Shown: in pieces, positions 11,443 through 23,975 of the stretch
Numbering within the stretch: position 1 is the first letter of the stretch
How the letters are laid out: the number at the start of each line of letters is the position of its first letter
Assembly: GCF_049306965.1 (NCBI RefSeq)
Contig: NC_133200.1
Location: 11,679,001 to 11,743,000, forward strand
DNA: 64,000 nt
Reading direction: 5' to 3'
From: Danio rerio
Lineage: Eukaryota; Chordata; Actinopteri; Cypriniformes; Danionidae
Notes under the pieces: generated by a model
Seen by the model: only the letters and a program-made list of their open reading frames with translations
Told to the model about the DNA's origin: nothing
The model's database searches: none
Translations under genes and position numbers: made by a program

Positions 11443-12562
11443 CAGTTTTTTCCAATTGTTTAAACACATTTTCTGAAAGCCGGTCTCATATTGTCAGAAC
11501 TCCACACACAAATCACAAAACACACACACATTGGGCAAAACTCTTCAATTCTTCTGCAAAATGAAACTCTACATTCAAAACTATGTAATTTCTTCTCAAA
11601 ATGGAATTTTGTTTTCAAATGACACACACAAGCCATCACATCAATAGACAATTATAAGAACAGTTGAACACTGATGAGCTCAATGTAAAACACTATGACC
11701 ATTCATCATAATGACTTACTGTCCGCCTTTTTTGTTCAGTGTTACACTTACTACAGATAGACAGTACATAGGCCTACAGAAGTGCACTGTAAAATATTTC
11801 AGAATATTGTTTTATACAAAACACACAAATACCAAATACATTTTACTGTATTTCCCCACAAAAACTGTGTACACAGTGTTCGTCCCAACCAACACAAAGT
11901 TGCAGATAACGTGGTCTACATGTACCATCAACAGAAGTATTTACAGAATACAGTTACAGAAAAAATAAAAGAAGCTATACTGCATCCTCTTTTCTGTTTT
12001 GGTCTGGCCAAGCAGTGGGGGAAATGTCACCTTGCATGGTGAATCCTGCCATGAAAAGCATCAACTACTATAGCTTGGAGAAGGGGTATACGTGTGTGTG
12101 TATTTCGGTCATACACTTTCCATCTCCAGGCAAAAAAACAATTCCTCAATAGGTTTAAGGAATGGAGAATATGGAGGGAGATAAACCACTAAAAATTGTA
12201 AGTGGGCAGTGAACCAGTTATGATCCAGATGAGCTCTGATTTCTAAATTGAAATTCTGTGAGACAAGTGTTTACTCATGCGATGAGTTAGTATGCAAAGT
12301 AAGACAACTGACTTTACAATTGTGAATGATAGTGTGTTCCTTGTGAAAACAAAAGAATTTCAGCATGAAAATTGTGTAAAATGCAGAGAATTGTGTGTAG
12401 TGTTCTGAAAAAAGTGTGTTTTAAACCTGCAATTTGAGTGTAAAGCAGGAATTGTGCTTGCAGTTTAGCAGAATTGGTTCAGGGGGTTGGCGCATATATT
12501 ACATGTTGTAGAAATTGTGTCTGTAGTACAAGTAATTGTGTGTAAACAACTAAGAAAAACTG
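11443..12562 (-). mobile_element. Deleted IS630/Tc1-mariner-type transposon
   Basis: Flanked by TA (11441-11442 and 12563-12564). The ends CAGTTTTTTCCAATTGTTTA and CAGTTTTTCTTAGTTGTTTA are inverted and related to those of 699-2312. The minus strand near 12150-12230 keeps a worn trace of the last transposase block (PHF...SPF...NP region) interrupted by stops. At 1.1 kb it is an internally deleted copy. Confidence 0.78.
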
Positions 12563-12564
12563 TA

Positions 12565-13783
12565 ACATGGATGGGTGGAGAAACAGCTCAAATCACAAAC
12601 TTATAGCACACTTCTCTACTAATGAAGGTAGACAGAAAGTAGCTATGCAGTACAATACAGCATTTACACTATGTACTGCAGTAATGAACTTCAGGTTTAT
12701 AGAGTAGTTTACAGCAAAACCCACTGTGTATAGTACAGTAATGACTGTATTGCATAACCTTACTGGGATGTATTAGGTGACGAAGTTTGATGCGCTCACT
12801 GTTCCAAAAACCTCAAGAGTCCTCTTTTAGAACATACAGTATGATCATGTATTTAAAAAAACCACAACACATGAGTGTGGTTCCTAAGTGGGAACCAGCT
12901 GTGATGTTATTTTGTGTCAAAGCAACAAGAAATGTGTTTATTGTATAGCCCACGAAGACGGATGTTGTGCTAACTGTGTTAAGAGTTTAGAAAACTTTTA
13001 CACAAACTGTACATTTTATAAAGCTACTCTGGGATGGTTGTTCATTTTAGTATTGAATTTCTGCAGCAAAAGAAGCCAAACGCCTGCATTTACTAAACCC
13101 AACAAAACTAAAATGTAGAGAGGTTTCAGATATAAGAGCAGAACTGACACCTAAAATAATGCAGTTTCTGTGATATTAACTGATGATTGTTTGATGAGAG
13201 TTTTTCTTGTCAGTGTGTTCTGATTGACTAAATGTTTCTGTTGGAAGAGAGCCTGTTTTGAACAATTATATTATTTTGAAACATGTTTGCAGTGTTAGAC
13301 ATGGTGTATTGTGTTCGTTTGTTATTGTAATTTAAACATTAGTTTAGAGGTTAAGATTTAGCAAACTTGTTAAATGTATTGAAAAAACTGTCATAGCCAT
13401 TGTATAAAACTGTTATGCAGAACCAGCTGTTTAATCATAGTCATGTGATCCTCTCAAAATTAGTTTATAAATTAACTACACAAAGTACAAGTTGTAATAA
13501 ATAATGTTATCTAACTTTTTACTCTTATGTCAATCCACTATATGCCACTATGCATGCTTTCAGTTCAGAGGGATAAAGTTTAAACCTCAAATTATGACAA
13601 TTAAAATAAATAGCAGAAAATTTCATTTTTAATAGTTTCATAAGTAATTGATTTTAAACGTGATTTGTCAGACACTTCCAATGATGTCCAACAAAATACC
13701 AATAAACTGCAAAGAAAATAAATGACAATAGTAAATAAACAAGTAATTAAAAATCTTTATACACATTATTTTATATTACACAC
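12565..13783. other. Intergenic DNA, mostly unassigned
   Basis: AT-rich and non-coding. 13425-13478 (ATGCAGAACCAGCTGTTTAA to AGTTTATAAATTAA) is a diverged partial copy of the R block at 19738-19898 and 25160-25322. Nothing else was recognised. Confidence 0.5.
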
Positions 13784-13867
13784 AGTGGTGTAAAGTAACT
13801 AATTACAAATACTCAAACTACTGTATTTGAGAGGTTTTTCTCAGGATTTGTAATTTACAAAGTGGTT
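13784..13867 (+). mobile_element. hAT-like repeat, left part of a split copy
   Basis: The repeat starts CAGTGGTGTAAAGTAACTAA and runs to GTGGTTTTAAA, where it stops. Its continuation, AAAAACGTGTACTTTAC and onward, is found 11.4 kb away at 25323. The order and orientation agree, so one ancient copy was split by a large insertion. Confidence 0.6.
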
Positions 13868-14040
13868 TTAAAGAGTTTACACTTAGCTGATGATTGATTA
13901 TAAGCAAGTTCGGCATGCTGTCCCGGGAGAGAGCCCTGAGCTCAAAGGTTCTTCAGCCCTGGGCTCCCTCCTATTTGAAGGGCGAGAGGGGAGCCTTGAG
14001 CTCAGGTAGATCTCGACAACTACCCCTTGATAAAAACTGA
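13868..14040 (+). repeat. M block, copy 1 (recurrent 120-170-bp repeat)
   Basis: GAGTTTACACTTAGCTGATG leads into GGCATGCTGTCCCGGGAGAG and GAGCCCTGAGCTC. The same block recurs at 19899-20046 (+), 49060-49248 (-) and 61268-61398 (-). It contains paired GAGCTC words that could fold. Here it is the left edge of the 11.4-kb insertion. Family not identified. Confidence 0.65.
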
Positions 14041-15708
14041 TGACTAAAAATTGAATGCTATGAAAAGATATGCTGCAGGGTGAGAGATTAACTGTAGTGC
14101 AAAATTTATATTTAAGGCAAGGGCAAGGCAAGGTAAGGCAAGTTTATTTATATAGCACATTTCATACACAGTGGCAATTCAAAGTGCTTTACATAAACAA
14201 GAATAAAAGAAACAAATAAAATAAAAATAAAAACAAATAATAAAAATGATTTTAAAAAAACATAAAAACAGGTAAAATGTGATATAAAAGAATGAAAAAG
14301 AAGAGAAAAACACAATAGTGCAATCTTTCGGACGCAGCACAGTTCTCATTCAGTAAAGGCACAGCTAAACAGATGTGTTTTCAGTCTTGATTTTCTATGT
14401 GCCTAATGTTGGAGCACATCTGATCATTTCTGGAAGCTGATTCCAGAAGCGAGGGGCATAGTGGCTAAAAGCTGATTCACCCTGCTTAGACTGAACTCTT
14501 GGAACTTTTAGTTTATATGATCCTAATGATCTGAGTGATCTGTTAGGTTTGTATTTAGTCAGCATATCTGTAATGTATTTAGGTCCTAGGCCATTTAGTG
14601 ATTTTTAGACAAGTAATAATACTTTAAACTCTATTCTGAATGTAACTGGGAACCAGTCTAAAGATCTGAGGACATGTGTGATTTGCTCTGATTTCCTGGT
14701 TCTAGTCAGAATCCTGGCCGCAGCGTTCTGGATGAGCTGCAACTGTCTGACTGTCTTTTTAGGATGACCGGTGAGGAGACCGTTACAGTAATCCACCTTG
14801 CTGCTGATAAAAGCATGAACAAGTTTCTCTAAGTCTTCACTGGAAACAAAGCATCTGATTCTTGCAATGTTTTTGAGATGATAGTATGCTGATTTACTGA
14901 CTGCTTTGACATGACTGTTGAAACTCAGATCTGACTCCAGAGTCACACCAAGATTCTTGACCTTATTTTTTGTCGTTTGACCTTTAGTGCCAAGGTACGC
15001 ATTTACCTTGAGAACCTCATCTCTGTTCCCAAACGCAATGACTTCAGTTTTCTCTTTGTTTAACTGAAGAAAGTTTTGGCACATCCAACTGTTCATTTAA
15101 TCAATGCATTGGCATAGGGTGTCAATGGGGCTGTAGTCATTAGGCAGTAAGGCTAGGTAGATCTGAGTGTCATCAGCATAGCTGTGGTAGGAGATTTGGT
15201 TCTTTCTCATTACTTGGCTAAGAGGGAGCATGTAAAGGTTGAACAGGAGAGGTGCCAGAATCAAGCCTTGTGGGACTCCACATGTCATGGGTGTCCACCT
15301 TGACCTATGGTCACCTATACTGACATAGTAACCTCTACCTTCAAGGTAAGATCTAAACCATTTGAGGACCTTGCCAGACAGCCTAACCCAGTTTTCCAGC
15401 CTATCCAGAAGTATGCTGTGATCGACAGTGTCAAATGAGTGTCAAATGCAGCACTGAGATCCAACAATACCAGCACTGTTAGCTTGCCTGAATCTGTATT
15501 TAGACGTATATCATTGATTATCTTTATAAGAGCGCTCTCTGTAGTGTGATGTGCTCTGAAACCAGATTGAAAATTGCCTAAACACGCCCTGAAGTTTAAG
15601 AACTTGTTAACCTGGTTAAAAACAACTTTTTCAATGATTTTGCCAATAAAAGGGAGATTTGAGATTGGTCTGTAATTGCTCAATAGGGTGTTATCCAGGT
15701 TGCTCTTC

Positions 15709-17939
15709 CAGGGTTCCCGCGGGTCCTTAAAAAGTCTTAAAATGTCTTAAATTAAAATCCGGGAAATTAAGTTAAATTTTACCGTAAGTGGCTGTAGGTA
15801 TTACATTTTCAGCCGGTGTACTTAATGACGATAGGGAAGCACAGTGGTCCACTATATCTAATAGTTGATTCATTTAGTATGTATGAAACAGGAGAGAAAT
15901 GACAGTCTGCGTGATTTATTAGCTTATTACGGTAGGTCGGCTACAGAGTACAGACGCTTACGTTGGTCTGCTCCTGCGTGCTGTCATTACGCGGTTGTTG
16001 ATGTGAGGTTCAAAATGCAACGATGGGAAAGTGTAAATTTAACGACGTGGCAATGAGGCAATGTGTAAATTCAGCAAAAATACCTTTTCGTTAGGGACCA
16101 TGAGGCTAAAGCCATCGAGTCGCACATGAAAGGAGGAAAGCAGCCACGGGACATTGCTAGTCATAGCAGGTCCAGGTTAATCCCTGCATTGTTTGCAGCT
16201 CGACTTAACAATGTTACTAGTTCAGACTAGAGCTGAAGATCTTTGCTGAGTTCGGACTTTATTTCTATCATTTTAGACGGGGTCGTGCCGGGCTTGGGCT
16301 TGCGCAGTAAATGAACAGTCATGTGATGCATTTCGATTAGCGCGGGGAAGTAATCAAAAAGTTTGTTACAACATTGAAATCCATCCCCTCAAAGGTGAAT
16401 CAAATGATGACAGAGATGTCAAAACGAGCAAATTTTGTCAGAGGTCTGGCCAGCCACCAGTTTAATTCGAACAGTCATTCTAGTCATCAAAGTATTCCGG
16501 CAGTCGCTTATATACTGCGTATTACGGTAGAGCACTACGGAGCAGTGTCCAGCGAGCTGACAGAGAAGATGACGAGGTCACTCGCTGCATTGAAACCGTT
16601 GTCATGGAAAATAAAATGAATGTTCCTGACTGGTAGAAGATGAACAAACAATCCTACCCAAAACATGCTTAATTAGCCAGATCAGTAGTGCATCCTGGCC
16701 AGTAGCAGCAGCAGAGAAAGGGTGTTCAGTGCTGCTCAGTGAGAGCAGGACTGCACTAAAGCCATTCACAGTGAATTAAATAATGTTCCCCCACATTAAC
16801 ACAAAGCCTAATCTTGATGAGTAAAGAATTTCAAATTATAACTAAATATTAATAAAACCATAAAATCATAATGTAGTCAGAGTATACAGGCTAATGCTGG
16901 CATTATTCTTTTATTATTCAGCTTCACCATCGCCTTATTGTGAAGAGAAGTGGCAAAACAAATCCCACAGAGCCTTTATCTTAATTTCGTTATTGCCAAA
17001 TACCCGTCATCATTTATCATTAATTTCATTAACTTTCTTGTCGGCTTAGTCCCTTTATCCGGGGTCGCCACAGTGGAATGAACCGCCAACTTATCCAGCA
17101 AGTTTTTACGTAGCGGATGCCCTTCCAGCCACAACCCATCTCTGGGAAACATACACACACACATACACACACACACTCATACACTACGGACTATTTAGCC
17201 TACCTAATTCATCGGTACCGCATTTCTTTGGACTGTGGGGGAAACCGGAGCACCCGGAGGAAATACACGCGAACGCATGGAGAACATGCAAACTCCATAC
17301 AGAAACACCAACTGAGCCGAGGCTCGCACCAGCCACAAAGCGACCTTCTTGCTGTGAGGTAACAGCACTACCTACTGTGCCTTATTTTAATTGGTGCGTT
17401 GGCCAATTTAAAGGTTAAGTGTATGTACCCAGGCCTATTTAGAGTGTTGAGATGTTAAGATGTTACAGAGGGCTTATTTTATTTTTATGTTCCAACTTGG
17501 CCTGTAGTCTATGTTATGAATAAGTAATGTTAACGCATATAAACGACTCATTCATGAAAAATAGACAAAAGAGCTGTGTGCATGTGCACATTTGGATAAT
17601 GTCGGGCTATAAACGGGTTCGGGCTTTTAAAAAGCTGTCAATCAAAATGTACCTGTCGGGTTCAGGCTCTATCGGGCTTAACTTTTATAGCCTGATTACA
17701 GCTCTAGTTCAGCCCTCTCACAGTCAGCTATAAAAGTTTCATTTCACCACCAGACACCCAAAAGACAGGTACTGTGGGTTATCCATACTGTGACGAGGCA
17801 CAATTTATTTAAATCTAACGAGACCATTAAAATGAGTAGCCTATTCCAAAGAAATTATTAAATTTTGGGGTCTTAAATTACATTTGTTGAGGTCTTAAAA
17901 AGCATTAAATTTTACTTTTAAAATGGTGCAAGAACCCTG
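15709..17939 (+). mobile_element. hAT-superfamily transposon remnant inside the L2 LINE
   Basis: Ends are CAGGGTTCCCGCGGGTCC and, inverted, CAGGGTTCTTGCACCATT. The flanking 8-mers TGCTCTTC (15701-15708) and TCTTCTTC (17940-17947) differ at two positions. Near 16090-16180 a short transposase-like stretch reads VRDHEAKAIESHMKGGKQ, and 16374-16470 has MTEMSKRANFVRG; the rest is decayed. A DANA SINE lies within at 17026-17383. Confidence 0.78.
17026..17383 (-). repeat. DANA SINE nested in the hAT element
   Basis: Nearly full length on the minus strand, from the ATTAATTTCATTAAC tail side through GTCGCCACAGTGGAATGAAC to the tRNA-like head near 17383. A short CA run near 17155-17180 expands its middle. 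Confidence 0.88.
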
Positions 17940-19544
17940 TCTTCTTCAAGAGGGGTTTAACAACCCAAATATTTACCACTTTTAGAAGATCCATTTCTAA
18001 ACAGATAAACACTGTTTTGAAGAATGATGTGGGGAGCGTGTCAAGACTGCAGGTTGATTTTTTCATAACTTGTCTCTTTTAAGATTTTACCATTAATTGC
18101 CATTAAATCAGACACAATGTCTGATTTCCTAAGTTGTGGTTGAGCTTGTCTGACGTCGACACAACTTGGCTGATTGGATGAGCGGATTGCCTTTCTGATA
18201 TTATTGATCTTGTCAGTAAAGAAATGAGCAAACTCATTACATTTGCTTTTAGAGAGTAGCTCTTCCAGGTGGGCTTATAGGTTGTTGTGGAGCAGGCCGC
18301 TTTTTGGTTGGTAACTGGGGGCTTGCGGCAATTGAGTGTGAAAGTTTTGTTCCCGCATACACCAGTTCCTCCATCTTTTTTGAAAAACTCAAGAGGGGCG
18401 AGCAAGGTGACAATGAGAACATGTGCGGTGACAGAGGCTGTGAGACTGGAGATTCTGGCTGCTGAAATATGTTTTCCTGAGGATCATTTTTTAGTGACGA
18501 GACTTGATGCTGTTCTGATGCGTCACAGTCTGCTTGTGTTGAGCAGAGGGCAAGTGATAGTGTCTCTATCAACATTGGGTGTTTTGGCTGCGTGGCATTA
18601 TCACTGTCCTTGGGTGATGTGTCAGCCACAAGTCCACTCAGGAGCTGATTTGAGGTCCTGTGGTCATTCGGACATTTGCTAGGTGTGTGTGTGTGCGCAA
18701 TTCAGTTCAGTGGCATACACAGCTGATGGATGTTGGAGGAAGAAAAAAATATTGTCCTTTAGCCCCTTTCAGGTGTGATCCGAGCAAAATGGTGCTGTCT
18801 AGTTGGCCTTGAGCCCCTGTTCCATGCAGAATTAGTTGCTGAATCATGCGATCTCAGTCTGACTGCATTTGGGGATTTTTCACCCATATTACTCAGAACT
18901 TCATATCTGTTCTGAAGCTGTATTTGAGTCCGAGCTGTATTTTGGGTAGATAACACTAATGCGGCAGAGTATGATCTGACCCCGCGAGTACTCTTTGGTC
19001 TCGCACCTTGTTTATGCCAATATTCATTTTCAACAGTTTTATTCTGTGCTCAAAACAGTGGCAGGAACAGATTTATGGGACTTACCGGCTGCATGCTGAG
19101 AGGATCCACAATGAAGCTGAAGTCGGATCGCAAGTAACTTTGTTTCAAAAACTGCAATCCTTTGTAGAAGTTTGTGTCAGTTTGTACAGCAGTGAGAATC
19201 TGAATTAATCCGATCCAGAGGCAACACAGCCGTGTTTTCCCATCTCCGGAATGTAAGCAGTTGGTAGCTGGTAGCGGAAGGATTGTTTAGATGGTAATTC
19301 CCCTCTTGTTAGTAAAGCTATATTCCCGAAAGTTTGTAGAATCGATGCTAAAATTCAAGCTGTGTTGTTTGATCACTGTGCTGATAGGCTCAAGTTAAAA
19401 TTAGGGTATAAGATATAAAAGCAAAAATGCAAAGAGCGGAGCAGTAGGCAAAGCCATCTGAACAGTAGCAAATACTTTACAAAAAGTCAAATTTTTTTAC
19501 TTTACAAAAAATTATCAATTTACTTGTTGTGCATGTTTTTGTAA

Positions 19545-19702
19545 TGTGGGAGGAAACCGGAGGACCCGGGGAAAATCCACGCAAGCACGGGAAGAACATG
19601 CAAACTACACACAGAAACGACCACCGGCCTGTTAAAGGACTAGAACAGGTGACGTTCTTGCTGTGAGGCGACAGTGCTAATCACTGGGCCACCGTGCTGC
19701 CC
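19545..19702 (-). repeat. DANA SINE, 5' half
   Basis: Contains GGAGGAAACCGGAGGACCCG, AGAACATGCAAACT and the head CTTGCTGTGAGGCGACAGTG. The 3' half is missing. Confidence 0.85.
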
Positions 19703-19737
19703 TATGAAGGGAAAGGTGAAGAGGTAGGGGTGGAAGG

Positions 19738-19898
19738 GGGGATTCTTCAAATCAAAGATGACTGTAGTGAAAAAACTCTGGCTCTTTATAGTGGGTTAGG
19801 AATGGCCTGATTGGTGGATCATGCATGCTAATGCAGAACCAGCCGTGTTCAATCATAATCACGTGCTCCTCTCGAAATTAGTTTATGAATAAACTTCA
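19738..19898 (-). mobile_element. R block, copy 1: LTR-like direct repeat
   Basis: About 160 bp nearly identical to 25160-25320. Read on the minus strand it begins TGAAGTTTATTCATAAAC, has a CCACCAATCAGG (CCAAT) word and an AATAAAGAGCC-like region, so it resembles a short LTR. The pair encloses 5.3 kb without a recognisable reverse transcriptase. Fossil; family unknown. Confidence 0.5.
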
Positions 19899-20046
19899 CT
19901 TCAAGAGTTCACACTTAGCTGATGATTGATTATATGCAATTTTGGCATTCTGTCTCGGGAGAGAGCCCTGAGCTCAAAGGTTCTTCCTCCCATTTGAAGG
20001 GCGAGAGGGGAGCCTTGAGCTCAGGTAGATCTTGACAACTCTCCAA
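19899..20046 (+). repeat. M block, copy 2
   Basis: Directly abuts the R block (ACTTCACTTCAAGAGTTCAC). It closely follows copy 1 but lacks a few bases around the GTTCTTC word. The M-then-R order at 13868-19898 and again at 19899-25322 suggests two units in tandem. Confidence 0.65.
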
Positions 20047-20199
20047 AATGCTCCACTCTGGACAGCAGCCGCGTATTTGAAGAACCCCCCAAAAGGCAAT
20101 GAAGATTAATGCAATATCCGGCTGCTGAGTAAAAAGTGAACTAGAAAAGCTTAAAGGAGTAAAATGAGGCTTGTGTGGGTGTAAAAGGTGAGATGGGAG

Positions 20200-22600
20200 T
20201 GGCCGTTGCTACTGGAGTGGTGCACTGGCAGACGGATTATATCGACTATGTGTGCTCCCAGGGCAGAATTACTCTCCAGGACCGAGCAGGAGAGTAAGAT
20301 AAATGTAATGATTTGAAACGTATGTGGGTGAGCTCTGTAAGAGAGGCTTACTATGGTAGTGATTAAATGTAGCTATAGAGTTCTGCAGAGTAGTAGCTGC
20401 TGCAGACAAGTGGTAAGAATCAGTTTAAAGGAATTATTGAAGAGTAGCTGTGTCCACTGTTGTTGCGTGGTGGTGCAGAGGGGATGAGGTTTGACTGAAT
20501 ATCTCTGTTGTTCAGAGGTGCGATGGAAGTCAATAGTGAAAGGTACAGAAAACATTTCTACAGAAGTGTTTAACTGCTTTAGCAGTGCAGGGGGTGTGTC
20601 AGTAGTGGTATGAATAAAATGGTAGTGTACATGAGCTCCGGCAGAGCTGCTGCAGGAGAGGTGCAATGGAAGTCAGTATTTGGGAGAGAAATATGCCTCT
20701 GCAGAGACGTTTAACTGCTTTGGCAGTGCTGGGGAGTGTATCAGTAGTGGAACACTAAATGGAAGTGTATACATGCGCTCTCTGAGTCTCACTGCTGTGG
20801 CAGTGATGTAGAGGGGAAATGAGGCTCGGCTGAGCATCTCTGCAACTGCAGAGGTGCGGTGGAAGTCAGTATTTGAAGGGAAGTAGGCTTCTGAAGAGAC
20901 GAATAGCTGAGAGTTAATGAGGCTCGGTAAAGCGACTCTGCGGCTGCAAAGTTGACTAGGTATTCAGTGTCTGGTGAATTATATGTGTGAAAGCAGTGTG
21001 TGTTCCTGCTAAGCCTTTATGGCACTGGTCACCAAACTTGTTCCTGGAGGACCGGTGTCCTGCACATTTAGCTCCAATCCTAACCAAACACACCTGAACA
21101 AGCTAATCAAGGACTTGCTAGGTATACTTGAAACATCCAGGCAGTTGTGTTGAGGCAAGTTGGAGCTAAACCCTGCCGGGACACCGGCCCTCCAGGACCA
21201 AGATTGGTGACCCCTGCTTTACGGCTTTATTGTTGCGGGGAGTGTGGTGATGGGAGAATAAATTGATGCCAAAATGCAATGTAATTAAGTAGAGCTGCTG
21301 TAGAGGTGCGATGATGGTCAGTATGTAAGCAATACGAGTTCCCGCTAAGCCTTTACGGCTGTATTATTGCGGGGAGTGTGATGATGGTTAAATTTATGGA
21401 AAGTGTATGTGAGCTCTTAAAGAGCTTCACTGCTGTGTCAGTGGGAGATTGGGGCTACCCCTGTGCGAGTCCGAGCTGCGGAGAATGAGTGCAAATGAAA
21501 TTGAAAAATTATGAAGAGGAAGAGAAAAGGGAAGTTTAGTAAAAATGTGTCCTATGCTACTAAGACAGAAAGTAGGAAGAACAGACAGAGTCGTGCTGCT
21601 TGGAAACTAGGTTGAAGTCAGCTACCGAGAATCAGCTTGGCTTCTCTGAGGTAATATTGGCTGAGGCAAATTGAGGATTTAAAGGCGTTAGAGGTCCAAC
21701 GACAGAGTTTATATCTGTTGCTGGAAGACTGTTCAGGCAGAGCGTCACTGCTGCAGCAATGGTGCAGGGGGAAATAAGCTCAGCAGAACTTCTCTGCAGT
21801 TACAGAAGTGCAATGAAGTCAGTGGTGCAGAGAATTAAGGCTAAATGGGCATCTCTGCAGTTGCAGCTCAGGCAAAGCTTAATTTTGCAGAGTGAGAATA
21901 AGGCTCGGCAAAGCGTCTCTGCTGTTACGGAGGTGCAGTGATACTCAGTATTGGAGCCTCACGCAGAAATGTTAAGTACTATTAGCAGTGACATGTAGAG
22001 ATGAAAGTGAAAAAGGGGCTCAGCTAGAGCGTCACTGCAGTTGCAATGGTGTTAATGGTGTGTATAGTTCAGCGGAGCACCTCAACAGTCAGTATTTGAA
22101 AGTTTTGAGTGCTCCCGCAGGAATGTTAAATACTGTCTTTAGTGATATGTAAAGATGAAGGTGAATAAGGCTTAGCTAGAGGGTCACTGCGGTAGCAGTG
22201 GTGCTATGGGTGTGCAACTCGGTGGAGCGTTTCTGCGGCTGCAGCGGTGTAGTGGGTCAGGATTGAGGCAACTTGTGCTCCCGCAGAAGCATTTACTGCT
22301 GTATTAGTGCGGGGAGTGTAACAATAGTAGTATTTAGAAAATTTGTAAGTGTATGTGAGCTCATTTAGAGCATTGCTGTTGCAGCAATTGAAACTCGAGA
22401 CAACCCCTGAATTGGTCGGAGCTGTGGTAAATGAAAGTGAATAGAAGTATAGGATAGTTCAAATTTGGAGGGAAAAAGTTAAAGCTAGAAAAAAACGGGG
22501 GAAGGGTAGTGAAGGAGCTCCTATGTTAATAGGAAGGGAAATAGGAAGGAAATGACAAAGTCATTCTTATACCCAGAAATGCATGATGGTGGAAGTTGGC
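20200..22600. repeat. Degenerate tandem repeat array
   Basis: Related sentences recur throughout, for example GAGGTGCGATGGAAGTCA, GGCTCGGC(T/A)(A/G)AGC, CTCTGCAG-TGCAG, and AAGCCTTTACGGCTGTATTA with GCGGGGAGTGTGATGATGG. Spacing ranges from about 150 to 450 bp and copies are strongly diverged. No open frame of note; the array belongs to the 11.4-kb insertion. It could be the body of an unknown retroelement. Confidence 0.65.
21023..21226. mobile_element. Small hAT-like MITE inside the array
   Basis: A 204-bp element with ends CACTGGTCACCAAACTTGTT and, inverted, CAGGGGTCACCAATCTTGGT. Target duplication CTTTATGG (21015-21022) and CTTTACGG (21227-21234) matches 7 of 8. The neighbouring array unit near 21335 shows the unoccupied site. 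Confidence 0.85.
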
Positions 22601-23975
22601 TGGAGAGGATCAGCTGGGCTTCCCTGAGGTGGTATTGCTCTTCTGTGGTGTAAAAATGCTAAGAGGTTTAGAATTGGTGTGTGGGGGAGCGGAGACCATC
22701 CTGCATCCCTTCATCCTGCAAAGTTAGATCAGATATGGTTAGGTGTATTGTTGGATTGAAATGTCATACTTAGTTCAGAAGACATAAAAAATTAAAAAGG
22801 CTAGTGTGAATATGGCAACAAGGGTGTGGGCTATGTGAGTAGAAAAGTATCATTTGCAAAGAGTGTGAATATTTAGAAATGGATGTGGAGTGTAATAGGT
22901 TGGATGAGGGTCAGCTTCTGCAGGCGGCTGACATGCTCTCTGAAATGAGAAAAACAAGAGAGAATCAGAAATGATATTATTACAACATGGAACATGTACG
23001 GCAAACACAATGAATTGTTTTTTACTGATAGCCATGCAGGGTGTCTTAATAAGAGCATGGGCTACTGTGTATGGAAGTGCCTTTGTTAATGGATGGTACG
23101 ATAGCCTCATAGTCGCAATGTACAAAGATAGTAGAGGTGGGCATTCGTCCCTCCTACATATGGCAGATTGATGGGAAATCTGCTCGTCTGGTGGTCCTGA
23201 TGTACCTCATGAAGACTGAGTATGTGGAGTTATAGTGGAGTTTAAACCCCTTGGTGATATAGAAATTGCTTAAAATGTATCTAACGCAGAGTCAATAGAT
23301 GAAACATCAGACATGTCAGAAATGTCCTTCTCTCATCCATGGTAGTCAAAGCGGGAAGTTTTGTTTCTTTGCCGCTTTCACATCTAACCGACTTGCCATT
23401 ATAAGCTTATGGCTTATGAGTGTATGGACCGGAGTCACTAGGGCATATTACGATTAGACTTCTATGCCTAATGCGTTGAATGTTTTTCAATAGCTGAGTA
23501 ATCTTTTTAGAAGTTAAACTGCTATCGGATGTGGCAGAGTGTGTGTGGGTTTTTTTATAAATTAATTGATTTATTTTATTTAGTTATTTATTTTATATTT
23601 ATTTTTTGATTATTTATACATTTTATAATTATTTATTTTCTTTCTTTATTTATTTACCACCTGCCAACATCAAACCCTGAACTTACAATTAATGTCACCA
23701 TTTAGTAGTAACTGTGTGAATGGAATGTTAGTTATGGGCTTTACTTTAATCCAGAAATAGTATTACTTTGGAAACTTAACGTAATAAAATCACAAGCATA
23801 TCCAATTCATCCACAAAGTCTTTGACACAGGGTCCATTCATGAGCTTGTCAAGAGAGAGGGCGGGACTATCTCAAGTTTTTTAGAGCTCATTGGATGGTG
23901 ACGCTTCTCCTTTCAGCTATTGGCTATGAAAGTTGCAGTAAAAGGCCGGCGGCCATTTTGTTTGCCAAAGAACTA
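22600..23975. other. Non-coding stretch within the large insertion
   Basis: No gene seen. 23560-23660 is a TTTATTTATT-rich low-complexity run. The remaining sequence shows no termini I recognise. Confidence 0.45.

Larger units (their letters stand above)
14114..19210 (-). mobile_element. L2-type LINE, decayed, split by a hAT element
   Basis: Reading on the minus strand from about 19.0 kb, an N-terminal part is followed by reverse transcriptase. The RT blocks include MSNYRPISNLPFIGKIIEKV and FQSGFRAHHTTESALIKI with LLDLSAAFD (15315-15683), then GVPQG with YHSYADDTQIYLAL (15097-15288), then the thumb and tail LNKEKTEVIAFGNRDE, KNLGVTLESDLSF and DYCNGLLTGHPKK (14605-15096). The 3' end carries the repeated GGCAAGGCAAG and TTTATTTATATAGCACATTT (plus-strand sense) of zebrafish L2 elements. 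Several stops and frame changes break it. The 5' part continues at 17940-19210 beyond the insertion; the 5' limit is approximate. Confidence 0.87.

Noticed and set aside
18249-18956. Frames of 126 and 65 residues as host genes
   Set aside because: They lie on the same strand directly 5' of the L2 reverse transcriptase and are best read as the L2 N-terminal part.
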